Shown here one piece after another: positions 51,401 through 61,689 of a stretch of DNA of 64,000 nt (positions are counted from its first letter, which is position 1; the number at the start of each line of letters is the position of its first letter). A program made the translations under genes and the position numbers. The notes below the pieces were generated by a model. It ran no database searches. It saw nothing but the letters and a program-made list of their open reading frames with translations, and was not told the DNA's origin. Source of the stretch: Sycobia sp. Sy_11 (Eukaryota > Arthropoda > Insecta > Hymenoptera > Epichrysomallidae); NCBI GenBank assembly GCA_018907035.1, contig JACCIC010000094.1:1671001-1735000 (forward strand). Reading direction: 5' to 3'.

Positions 51401-54400
51401 TTTATAAATCATATACATTGTACCTGTTAAGCATATAAATGTAGTCATTCCATCATAATGTACTACAATTTTATCATTCTAAAATACTTTTCTAAGGTAT
51501 ATATATATGTAAAATATTATGTCAATAGATTATACAATGTCCAATTAATCACGATAAAATAAAAAATAATATTCCGATAAAATTTGTTTCCTTGATAAGA
51601 GTAAATGTAATGAAGATCGTATTTATTTAACTGTAATAAGCCTTAATTTTGTTTTTAGCTTTCCGCTAGAATTAAATACATTTTTTAATCAAACAAACCG
51701 TACATGATTAAAATGTCACTTTTAAACGTTGTTTGTTAAAAACTTCTACAAATTTATATTAGTTATTTCATTATTCTGATTTAAAATTACGTAATTGAAG
51801 CTGGGCGTTAAAAATTTTTTTTTATGAATTTATTAAATTTAATTGTAATAGAAGCCATAATTATCAAAGATATGAAAGCTAAATCTTTAAATTTTCCGCT
51901 AATATTCCCCTGGGGGTTTGGGCTTCATGAAAAATCAGGTCAGGGTCGTGCCCAAGTCAATTACTCCAGGTCGGAAACCCGCAAGATATAAACATTTCCA
52001 CAAACAATCATCATCGCATGTATCCGGGACATACCACTACTTCACAACGAGTCAAGCATAAGGAGAGACCCTCCTTACCCATGAACTTCCAACAGAGGTT
52101 AGTTATTTCCCAGACATAGCACATAAAAATCATTCGCTTAATTTACAATGGGGCACATTAATCGTTTAGCACATACGGTTTTAGCACATACTTACGATAT
52201 TAGAAAAAATAATTTTTTTTTAAAATAAGATAGAAGATTACAAATTCCAATTGAATATATCAATGTGTATCATAATAGTCATAGAAAATGAAACTAAAAG
52301 AGTAATTTTCACATTCGGTAAAAAAATTTAATGAAACAATAAAATTTTAACTTCAGGCATGAAAACTTAATGGTTGAATGAAATGAAGAATTACTTTTAG
52401 GTATACATAGTAGAGCATAACATCTGAATTTAGAAGAAAATTGGAGTCCTGAACTTTTTGCTACAAAGAAGAATGTAGTCTGAATAATTGTTTATTACCT
52501 AAATGCTTTTACAGGTTCTTCTAGAGCCATAGATTTACTACTTATCAATACTAAATATAATTAAAGATCTTGAAACCATTATTGAATATTTTGTTAAATA
52601 TGTATTCTCCTCTTCTTGAAGTATTACAGAGAATTATAAAATTTACAAGTATTTTGTATCAGTACATTATAGAAGTTATATTCTTATAAATTATAAAAAA
52701 TGCGTTTTTTACTTTTAATAAATATTTCTTAATTTCAGGATAAATTCTATAGAAGTGATAATGTAAATGTATTGTTTTTCATTATTACTTAAATCTTTAT
52801 TTGTTGAATTAACGGCAACACTAAAATTTTTCTAAAGCTTTTAGCTAATTAAAACGAAATATTGACGTCTCCAACGAATATAACACAATTCGTTCTGTAA
52901 CAAAAAGTAACAGACTTCACTATTAGCGATAAAAAGTTACACGACGAAAAGTATAGCAAATATCCAGTTGCATTTTTAGGCCCTATATCAAAACTAACAT
53001 ATCAATGATTTCAAATCAAATTTAAGGTTTGACATGTTTATATAGATACGAATGTGTTATTTTTTTCGATGCAAAATAACCAATTATAATTGTCTTCCGT
53101 GAGAAAATATGAAATATGCTATTTTTTGATCCTTAGTTAAGAATTTTTCAGTTTTTCTTGGGGGGGGGGGCGTATTGATTAAAAAACTAGTTTTACAGTT
53201 GCACCTTTTACACCTGCAATAAAAACTATTTTATGTTATTTATGTATGGATAATGAATTATTGCATCTTTAAAGTTCATATGTAATATATATTTATTTAC
53301 AAAGAAATTATGTATTATTCATTTGATATTGCTATTATGGTACTCGTTTTTTAAGCATTTAAAGTTTTTCTACCTATCTTAACAAGTTTTTATATATGTG
53401 AATTAAAAAAATTCCTTGTGCAACATTATACAACAAATATTTTGAGGTTTGAATATATAGTGTTGAATTCAATTAAATCATTTTGTAATTTATTTAAAAA
53501 GATAAGGTCTTAAGTTCTGGTGTAAATATATAAGAAAAAATCGGATGGGTGAAAATTTTTTATTTTGCTTATTGTGGTCATTGAATATTAGTACTTTGTA
53601 ATCATAAAAAACAAAAAGGTATATTTAATCAAAGCATATTACTCGTATTATATATTAGCTATAGAATATATTCTCATGTTAAATTTAGTTTTAGAACAAT
53701 TATTGCATTTTGCTGACAAAATCATGCTGTTTATGTTATATTATTGATAATTTAGCAAAAGCTTTAACGTTTTCATGAGTTGATGTTATTAGATTGCTGC
53801 ACTGGATTTTTTATTTTGAAATTTTATTTATCAGAAAAGATAGTATTGCATTTTTTTAATCAAATTCATTGTTTGAAGCACCAGTGTTACTAAACTTGAA
53901 TCATTTGTACCTAATATATGTCGTTCCCACTTAATTAAAACCGTTTTAAATTCAATATTCTTTTTGCTGAATATTCGCATGTATGTTGTAATGAAAATTC
54001 AAAGATTATTTTTTATTTAAACTCTTAAAACGATTGGCCATACCAATGTGGTAAGTATTAAAAAGTTAATTACAATATTTTTCATATTTATACATATCTA
54101 TAAGATACAATATACGAAAAATATTGCGATTCATTTCGCGATGAAACAGAAAATAATTCATTAACAAGTAGCATAACTCAATTCCCGTGACGAAAAATAG
54201 ATTAACGCACGTCAATTAAATTTAATGAGAACCTTCTATATCATACAAATAATTTGTATTTGCCTTTTGAAATGCTTTAAAAATTTTTTTTTAATGTAAT
54301 ACGACCGGTAATAGTAATGTTTAAAAAATTCATATATCAAGAACTATAAATAGTCCCTTCCTTCCTATTCTTAATATAAAATATAACTATTTAAAATAAA

Positions 54401-57400
54401 AATAATCCATGAATTCAAAAATTAGAAATAAATTTACAATGAAAAGAATAAGTAAAGAATAGATTTAGTTTCTATTGTCCACAGTCCCTACAAGATCCTA
54501 ACTTCTTTATCCTATTTTCGTTGCCGTGTATTATGTATTCTTGCTTTATTATGACACCATATTTTAGGTATTGACTTAGGCTATTTTCCTTCTCTTTTAC
54601 TAAAACTTTTCTAATACTTTCCACGTCTCCCACCTGTCTTAACACCTTCTGAATTACCATTCCCTATTTTGCTGTTTTATTATTTTGGATGATTCTTAAC
54701 TCCTCTTTTAGGCATATCCTAAACCACCTATTTTATATTTCCATTATACTTTCCTATTTCCTAATACCTACGTCCTATCTCTTTGAAGCTATCTGTTTCA
54801 GTTTTGCTCCTTTCCGCTTCCATTTCCCATATACATAGCTTGGCTTGTTGTTTTTCACTCCAAGTGCCAATTTTACGTATCTTCCTTGTATTTTCTCCAA
54901 AATTTCACTACTTTCTACTCTCATCCTCATATTTCTATTTGCCTACAGTATCACGGTTTTAAACTGGAGCCTATCTTTCAATGAGTTTATGTTTGTCCTT
55001 TTCAATATCCCCCACACTGCGTTAGTTACATTTACTTCCCTTTCCTCCCACTTTTCAAAATACTATTACTTTTGTTTTTGCTCATTGACTTGAGGTTATT
55101 TTTCCTACGGAATTTTTCTAGATTTTTTAAACATCTCCTTAGTACCTTTGGTGTATCGGCAACAGCCACGATGTGATCCGCAAATTTTTATTCCTCCTAT
55201 TGCAACTCTATCTTCTAAATCTTCTAAATTTATTAAAAATACAGTCTGTCGAGTAAGAGTGTTGTTGTGTTAATTTATAAAAAAATTTATTTAATGAAAC
55301 TTTCAAATTTATATATAGATTGTACACATTACAAACAATGATGAAATTCGATTAATAATGTGTTCAGTCACCACTGACGTCGATAATTACCTGATATCTC
55401 CGAGGCATGCTTTCTACTAATTTGACGGCGTATTCTAGTGGCAACGATCTCCAGATCCGAGTAATTTGGTAACATAACTGGTTCAAAGTGTGTGTGCGTC
55501 TTCCACAAAGCTTCGATTTCATATATGTCGACACATTTTCAATGGGGTTTGCATCAGACGAGTGTAACGGCCAATCCAATGTAACGATGTCAGATTGAGT
55601 CTTCCACTCAGTACAGAGCTTGCTGCGGTCTTTAGGATGGTTGTCCTCCTGCAGAATCCAATCTTCATTTTTTCTGATGAACTATCGTTTGGCAGATGGC
55701 AGTAAAGCCTTTTTATAAATTTTTATCATTTCCTCGGCATTTAGGTTGTCAATAAAGAGGTATAAAGTGCCGAATTCCTGCTTTGAGAAGCAGTCCCAAA
55801 GATACACCTTTATTCCGTGTTTTACAGTTCGATGAACAAGTCTATTGGTAAAAGTTGATCAGGCTCGCGTGAAAACACAACGTGCCCATATAGAACATTC
55901 ATCAGTAAAAATGACATTTTCACAATCTCTATAAATATTCTCACGCGCCCAAGCGAGTCACTTTGTCACATGTTTTTCAGTCTACAGGCTTCTTCATTGT
56001 GTTGCGGCATTTCAGGCCATGAGTACGAAGATGGGTTCGGAGAGTTTCGTAGAATATATCTAAACCTTTTGCCATGAATTCTGCTTGTCCTTGCCGTAGT
56101 GTTAAAGCAGAATTCCGCGAAAACAGATTCACTATTCTTTCTTCATCTTTTTTGCCCGCTTTTCCTATCGAGCCACGATCTGGTAAATCATCGAAATTTT
56201 TAGCTACTTTATATCTCTGTATTCACTTCTGCACAAATACCTTCGACTTTTTCATATATTTAGCAGCCGCTGATTGCGACATTTGGGACCTTCTGGATGG
56301 ATGTAAAGGAATACAGCCTCGTAGCGCGACGCGTACTTAGCACCCATGGCGTTTAACGTGATCCTCTTTCAAAAGATCGACAACAACTGAATCTTTGTTA
56401 ACAATGTATTAAATCTTTCATGACCTGTCAGTAAAGTCGACCACGCTCTTACTTGGTTGACTGTAACAGCACATTGAAAGGGTATCTCTGTCTCGCCCCT
56501 TGACTTGCATTAAATATCTGTTATTCTCTCCTCTACTTTCATCTCATTTTCCGTTTTACTATATATTTTTTTCTATTGCTCTGAACAATTTTTCTCCGAC
56601 TCCTATTCTTTTTAACTTGTTCATCATTTCCTTTCTGTCCACAGTATCAAAGGTTATCTTAAAATTAAGAAAGCACGCGTGTAGCTTACAATAGGGATCA
56701 ATAGTATCTTGATATATTTATATACTTCAAAATTAATTTTAAATTTTACAAATAATTATCTATATGTATATGTATGTTATTTTTCGATGCAAAATTACAA
56801 ATTATGTTACCCTTCTGAAAAAATATGAAATGTGCTGAACCTCCTTAAAATGTGCTAGTTTTTAACAAGGGCGTTGTCGTATTATAGTATACTGAAATTG
56901 TTTTAAGGTAGTTGCTTGCTGTCATATCAAGCAGGAGCTCAAATAAAGATTGACTGCAATACAAATTTCAATTTCTTAAAAAATAAAGCAGAATTATTTA
57001 ATAACTATGTTTTAATCAAAATGATTTTCATATATGAGATTTCATTTTTATTGTACCTTGTAAAATATATGTAGGTCTGGAGATTTGGGAGCTAATAATA
57101 CGGGTACAATGAATAATCATCACCGTAAAAGTAATTCACTGGATGCTGGAACAGGCAAACAGATAAAGCAGCAAGTTTCAAGTCGAGATAGGTGAACAAA
57201 ATTTTATTTGATAATATTTATTATACATCTATTAAGTTACTTCAAGGTTAATACAAATTGAAATATTAATTTATTGATTTTACTTATATTTATATACTTA
57301 AAAGGACCTATCATAAAAAAAGTACTACCTTTCCCAACACCTGTAACTGAAGAACATTCTTATGGCATTTTTGCAGAGAGCGTGTTTACAGATTTCGCTG

Positions 57401-57560
57401 TATTGTGCCTTATCCGCCGAACAGCGAATTCGAACTTGAGCTGCGCGTCGGCGATATAATTCACGTGCACAAAAAGCGCGACGATGGTTGGTACAAGGGG
57501 ACGCAGCAGCGCACCGGCCGCACGGGCCTGTTTCCCGCGAGCTTCGTCGAGGCCTTCTGA
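42405..57560 (+). CDS. POSH: POSH: RING-type E3 ligase and JNK scaffold with four SH3 domains, thirteen coding exons
   Basis: Exons: 42405-42862, 43045-43159, 43239-43337, 43583-43719, 43787-43913, 44104-44424, 44553-44887, 45007-45341, 45843-45997, 51013-51167, 51939-52097, 57075-57191, 57377-57560. All are GT-AG with matching phases, giving 898 aa, the usual family length. POSH (SH3RF) is a cytoplasmic/endosomal ubiquitin ligase that scaffolds Rac, MLK/TAK1-type kinases and JNK. The N-terminal RING is complete: C12, C15, C28, H30, C33, C36, C49, C52. SH3-1 spans about 138-191 ([15 protein letters not shown]), SH3-2 about 199-257 (ALYDF), SH3-3 about 475-531 (ALYPY) and SH3-4 about 843-898 ([14 protein letters not shown], ending FVEAF). 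Ser/Thr/Pro-rich linkers join them. No break was seen despite introns full of transposons. The start ATG lies just before the RING. Confidence 0.96.
46280..49130 (-). pseudogene. Decayed non-LTR retrotransposon (LINE), antisense in POSH intron 9
   Basis: On the minus strand, broken frames follow LINE ORF2 order. An endonuclease-like segment (FILIAGDF) lies near 49030-49060. A reverse-transcriptase palm region lies around 47790-47990 ([16 protein letters not shown]), with further RT-like and C-terminal segments to about 46900 and a Cys/His-poor tail. An AATAAA-containing 3' end is near 46280-46300. Many stops and frameshifts make it inactive. Clade not assigned. Confidence 0.7.
49250..49870 (+). 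pseudogene. Dead mariner transposase copy in POSH intron 9
   Basis: Pieces of a DD34D mariner transposase occur in + strand order. The first catalytic region (RTGDEK) lies near 49350 and YYELLKPNETV near 49470. An open C-terminal part at 49534-49815 contains RDNAQPHIA and PHPLYSPDI, ending with [11 protein letters not shown]. Where the third catalytic Asp is expected, after the SPD box, the copy reads MSYFNLF and lacks it. Stops upstream confirm inactivity. Confidence 0.8.
50663..50752 (-). mobile_element. tRNA-derived SINE head (pol III A and B boxes)
   Basis: The minus strand contains a B-box-like GAGTTCAAATCCCGGC (about 50679-50694) and an A-box-like TGGTTCAATCGCTAGAGC at 50722-50739, at tRNA-like spacing. 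The acceptor ends do not pair and one T-stem pair is mismatched, so it is not a functional tRNA. A SINE head or tRNA relic is the likeliest explanation. The SINE body and tail were not delimited. Confidence 0.5.
51939..52097 (+). other. POSH: POSH coding exon 11
   Basis: A 159-nt exon, phase 2 in and out. It was recognised from the AG acceptor at 51937-51938, an uninterrupted frame, and a GTTAGT donor at 52098. It encodes [11 protein letters not shown] through [12 protein letters not shown]. Because its length is a multiple of three, skipping it would keep the frame, so it could be alternatively spliced. Calling it coding rests on phase, codon pattern and fit between its neighbours. Confidence 0.7.
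53052..53120 (+). repeat. Dispersed direct repeat, copy 1 (POSH intron 11)
   Basis: About 70 bp including TTTTTCGATGCAAAAT and AAAATATGAAAT, repeated in the same orientation at 56771-56836 with small gaps. Origin unknown; probably a MITE or transposon fragment. Confidence 0.6.
53160..53170 (+). repeat. G11 homopolymer
   Basis: Eleven consecutive G in an AT-rich intron. Confidence 0.9.
54460..56710 (-). pseudogene. Second decayed LINE reverse transcriptase, antisense in POSH intron 11, split by a Tc1-like element
   Basis: Minus-strand reading from 56710 gives a reverse-transcriptase start ([20 protein letters not shown] near 56580-56650). The reading stops at the Tc1-like insertion (55242-56463) and resumes below 55240 with the catalytic box region [15 protein letters not shown] (about 55140-55190), then [10 protein letters not shown] and decayed 3' sequence to about 54460. 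The YADD box reads FADH and stops are frequent, so it is inactive. Confidence 0.75.
55242..56463 (-). mobile_element. Near full-length Tc1-like (DD34E) transposon with terminal repeats and TA target duplication
   Basis: A 1222-bp unit is flanked by TA on both sides. The left end CAGTCTGTCGAGTAAGAGTG and the right end, inverted, CAGTCAACCAAGTAAGAGCG, are terminal repeats. The minus-strand transposase shows a helix-turn-helix-side region (56100-56250), a first Asp box (FTDEC near 55905), a second box (EDNHPKD near 55650) and NPIENV near 55535. There are 34 residues between the second Asp and the Glu. At least two internal stops and a frameshift near the N-terminus make this copy non-autonomous, although the catalytic triad is still readable. 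Confidence 0.85.
56771..56836 (+). repeat. Dispersed direct repeat, copy 2
   Basis: Partner of 53052-53120, same orientation, sharing TTTTTCGATGCAAAAT and AAATATGAAAT. Confidence 0.6.
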
Positions 57561-57745
57561 GACCCAGCAAGATCAGCCCTCGAACTCGAGACTTGTATAT
57601 AATCAATACTCCCAAAGATCGGTTTAGCAGTCATTATTAGGAGACATTTTGAGGCTTACGGTGATGCACATACGCGTAGATATTTATATGAAGGCGTTTT
57701 TATGAAGCTGCGAAATGGTCGAGATTAACAAGGTATATGAAAACC

Positions 57746-57751
57746 AATAAA
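57746..57751 (+). terminator. Candidate poly(A) signal of POSH
   Basis: The first canonical AATAAA after the POSH stop, about 186 nt downstream. More distal signals exist, so the true 3' end may be further on. Confidence 0.4.
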
Positions 57752-60700
57752 TCGGTAACTTTTTTTAAGAAGAAGTCCCTTTATACTGTAGTGAGATTAA
57801 TATTTCTGTGATGATTTTTTATATGATGTTAAGTCATTATTCAAAATGAATGAGAAACATTTAATTATATTAATTATAGTTGTGAGGTTTTTGTGATATC
57901 TCAATTGATAGTTCTTTCTCGAATCGAATCTAAATTTTTTCCTCTGAAATCCATATTTTCTTTATGTTTCGTTAAAAAAAGACTTTTACTTAACACATTG
58001 TTGAACAATAATTCTTTCCTGAAGCTTGCTTTTGTCATGCTTTATTATTGTATAATTTAGTGTCAAAATGAAACACCTGAATAAGATTTTATTTATAATA
58101 GAATAAAAATAGTACATAAATTCAGTTATCTTAATTTTAATCATTAAATAATTAAGCAACTGTAGAATATACTGTTTTTAGATTTTGTTTATTTACTGAT
58201 TTATTGATAACAAATCAACAATGTGTTAATCTATATTTTTATCTACTTTATCTTAGTTAATCCAGGTGTAATTCTTTGATGTATCAAATTACAATCACAA
58301 AGACAAAAAAATGTAACTAATTAAATTAACATAATCCATGGAAAATTGTTCGTATTAAAGGATATGTTTGAACCAATCACTTAATTCTTAATTTAAAAAT
58401 ATAAAAAAATCTTATATTTAATAATTTCTTGAGAAAGTATCAGTCTACTTTATACTTAAATTTACCAAAAAAGTGATTAAGTATGATAAAAAATTATCGG
58501 TAAAGTATATCCGCGTGGGAAAAAAAGAAAATTAATATACGGCATTGTTAATTATCTAATTAATTACTAAGTATGTGAAGCATGCTAGATAATTATATGC
58601 ATTAAGAAGTACTAACTTAATAGTAAGAATTTATCTTGTGACGTTTTCATTTGTCTAAAAATTATTTTATTCAGGTGTATTGGATTAAAAAGTAGAAAGG
58701 AGAGAAAATTAATTAATGCAAGCTCATGTTTTCTTTTTTACTTTTCTTTTGATGCTGCTTATCATGGCTTAAATCGAAAAATCCACACTTATACACATGA
58801 TGAATTTCTGATAACAAAAATTTCTTATGGATATACATACATTATAAATATTATCCATAAAAATAACTTTCTTAAATCTGTAAACAGAATACTTTTTATT
58901 TATAAAAATTATAGAAGAATAAAATAATAAAAAGAAAGATAAGAACTAATTATTTGAAAGCTACAATTTTTTTTATTTATAAGAAGCTTAAATAGCCTCC
59001 ATTTACAGTTTAGATAAACAATAAATATCATATTGTGAGCTTCTATATTAGACATGTATATGTTATTATTATGCACTGTTTCCGTCCGTAAAAAAAAATA
59101 TATTTAAAACCTTATTGAAGCTCGCTAATATAAGTTCAGAATTAAAACACAACTCTTCGCATTATTCAAATTCTATACTCAAAAAATGTTTTGTGAAAGT
59201 TGCATCATCATCTATATTTCTAAAATGTCTAAACATTTCTTAATTATAAATAGAAATCCTTTTTTAAAGAAAAAAAACTACTTATTTAATATAATTTTTC
59301 TATTCATCTAGCATGTACTTTATACAGTTATCATTTGAACAATATTATACCAGGACAGCTGTTTTTCTCTCTTTGTTCCTCTGATCACGTCCAAAAGAAC
59401 ATGACGTTCTATTTGTAAACTAAATGTTCGCCACTAGTGGTTCCTCTCTCAGATTTCTGTTACGAGCAAGGATCGCTCTTTTCTATATTATTATTAATTT
59501 AAATATAGTACATTCAGAAATGATAGAAAGTGGGATAGCTATTTGCCTAGCAAGTGGAATTTGAAGTGCTGGATCTGCCTGTTAATCCAAGAACGATCCG
59601 CATCTTACGGGATAAATAAAGATACTACATAAATCAGTTGTTTATGATTATAAAAACGTTTATATTTTACTTACTTGTATCTACAGAGTCAACCCGTACT
59701 CCCTTGAATAATTCTTGTCAACTACTTATGTCCTACTCTATGGCTGGTACTTATCGCTTCATGGGCGCGTTTACGCGGTTGTTCAAAAACAGACGCTAAT
59801 CCTCCTTTTTATAAGTTTGGTCGAGCACTTCATCCACTTTGATTATTTAACAATTTCGAAGGTTTGGAGGAATGTAAAATGGTCCCGATTGCGACAGATT
59901 GTCGGGAAATTTTTTAGTTTTATGATGACTTCTATACATTTCGACAGATTTATGCTTAAATTTATTTATAAATTATAGTATAACTAATTAATTGTCGAAT
60001 AGTCAGTAGGTAATAGAGGCCTTTAATTCATACTTATTGATTATGAAATTGAAAATTTTAGCTGCATGGAAGAATTAATTACCACCGTGGAAGAATTAAT
60101 GAAAAATTGAACTAATGAATTAATATAATTAATGAATTAATGCAAAATTGAACTAATAATTAATGAAAAATTAACCTATGCTTTACGTATAAAATCGCAA
60201 AAAGTTGTGTTAATAAATGATCGATTAATTTAAGGAAAAGTTTAATTTAGAGGTAGAATTTATTATCAATTTTAAATAAATGTTTTTAGTTTATATTAAT
60301 TTATCTGAAGTGCATGTTATTTTCTTTCGTAGAAATTGAGCGATTTTTCCTTTTCGTATTCTGTAATAAGATTTAGATTTGAATCTAAATAAAGGGATTT
60401 TTAGTCAAATATAAAATAAAATAAATTTTTAAAATTATAAATTTATAAAATAAAATAAATAATAAATTTTTAGTCAAATAAAATAAAATATTGGTATTAC
60501 GTTGTCATCAGGTTGCATCCATAATACATTTGATGTAACTCGGGTTAGGTCCTAACGAACTAGGTGGTAGGGTCATTAATACAATCTGTGTTACTATTGT
60601 CCATCTAGTTATAATTCGTAATTTATACCAGTAACAGATGGTACGTTATTACAGTTTTATACTTTCGGATCAGTGAGAAAATTGATAATTCGAGCGTACA

Positions 60701-60900
60701 CTTCGTTGTAATAGTAATATTGACCTCTTCTGGTGGTGTATTATATACATCCTTATGCCAAACATATTCTTAAAACATTCATTTAAACAGTTTGCATGGA
60801 ATGATGATACTTTGTCAACGGCATAACGTGCACTAAGTATATTCATGGTGTGGAAGTTAATCTCATCATATGTGTAGATTATTTACACATAAAGAGCTGT
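57752..60900. other. Downstream flank of POSH; no gene recognised
   Basis: AT-rich. A modestly GC-richer patch at 59350-59480 and an 87-codon frame at 59715-59978 show no recognisable family. Short tandem TTAATGAAAAATTGAACTAA-like units occur at 60085-60175. Confidence 0.45.
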
Positions 60901-61421
60901 AAGCGTCTCTTAGGGATTGACATTCATCCGGGTTCATGCTATGTGTGTGTGTGTGTGCATAGATCTTAACGTCTGGTGGGGCCATGCATCCAAAATCATG
61001 AGTAAAGCTTACGTCTATCATCGATGGAACGAAAAGCTCAATCTCTATGACTCACAACTGTCGTTGTGTTAAAGGTCAATCACAAATGAGGTGCGATTGT
61101 CAAGGCTAACCTGTTCGGTAATGTGGAGTGTCGGTGAAGGTGGAGGTGTCGCTGAAGGTGAAGTGCGATATTTTGAAACTATGATCGAAATACCACGCTT
61201 CTGTTGTATATTAAATCTTATCTTGGGTCTAACGGGTTTGCGTTTCACGTCTGGCAACTTTTTCTGTATATCATCTGCGCGTTATTTTGCGAGAGCAGTT
61301 GGTTTCGGTTCATCTTTTTTTGCCCCGTTGGTGACTCATTTTTTTATCTGTATCAGCAATCATCTTGTTTATTGAATATAAATTGTTTGTGTCCTTTAGG
61401 TAAAATTTAATTTCTTACTAA
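60901..61421. other. Moderately GC-rich stretch next to the solo LTR, unidentified
   Basis: Contains a short GT run (60943-60957) and a minus-strand 62-codon frame (61257-61069) with a basic segment KRKPVRPKIRFNIQQKRG. An overlapping + strand frame is equally long. No domain recognised; it may be retroelement debris. Confidence 0.3.
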
Positions 61422-61680
61422 TGTTGCGTGGACATTCGTCGCGCAGGTGACCCGGAGGTATTAGTACAGAGGTGGGTGAAATAAATTACAACTTCATATG
61501 CTCATCGCGAGTACGTTTATTATGTCTCGACAATACGACGGGGCGGACGAGGGTGCCGCTCTGCCAGGTAGTCTCTATCGTGTCGTTCAACCGGTGCCTC
61601 GGAATGTACATCGCGTTTTTTTGGGACGATGGCCCCGCGCGTTCTGCCAGCGCTGCAGACGCTAGGAAGCGTCCGTGGCA
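61422..61680. mobile_element. Solo LTR with 4-bp target-site duplication
   Basis: A 259-bp GC-rich unit begins TGTTGCGTGG and ends GTCCGTGGCA, satisfying the TG...CA rule. It is flanked by CTAA at 61418-61421 and again at 61681-61684. Poly(A)-type hexamers occur on both strands near its middle, so orientation is unsettled. No internal retroviral-type coding region adjoins it, which fits an LTR left by recombination. Open frames within it are not believed. Confidence 0.55.
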
Positions 61681-61689
61681 CTAATGACA

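Noticed and set aside
59715..59978. 87-codon + strand frame
   Set aside because: No domain, no promoter or splice context, hydrophobic AT-rich composition consistent with chance.
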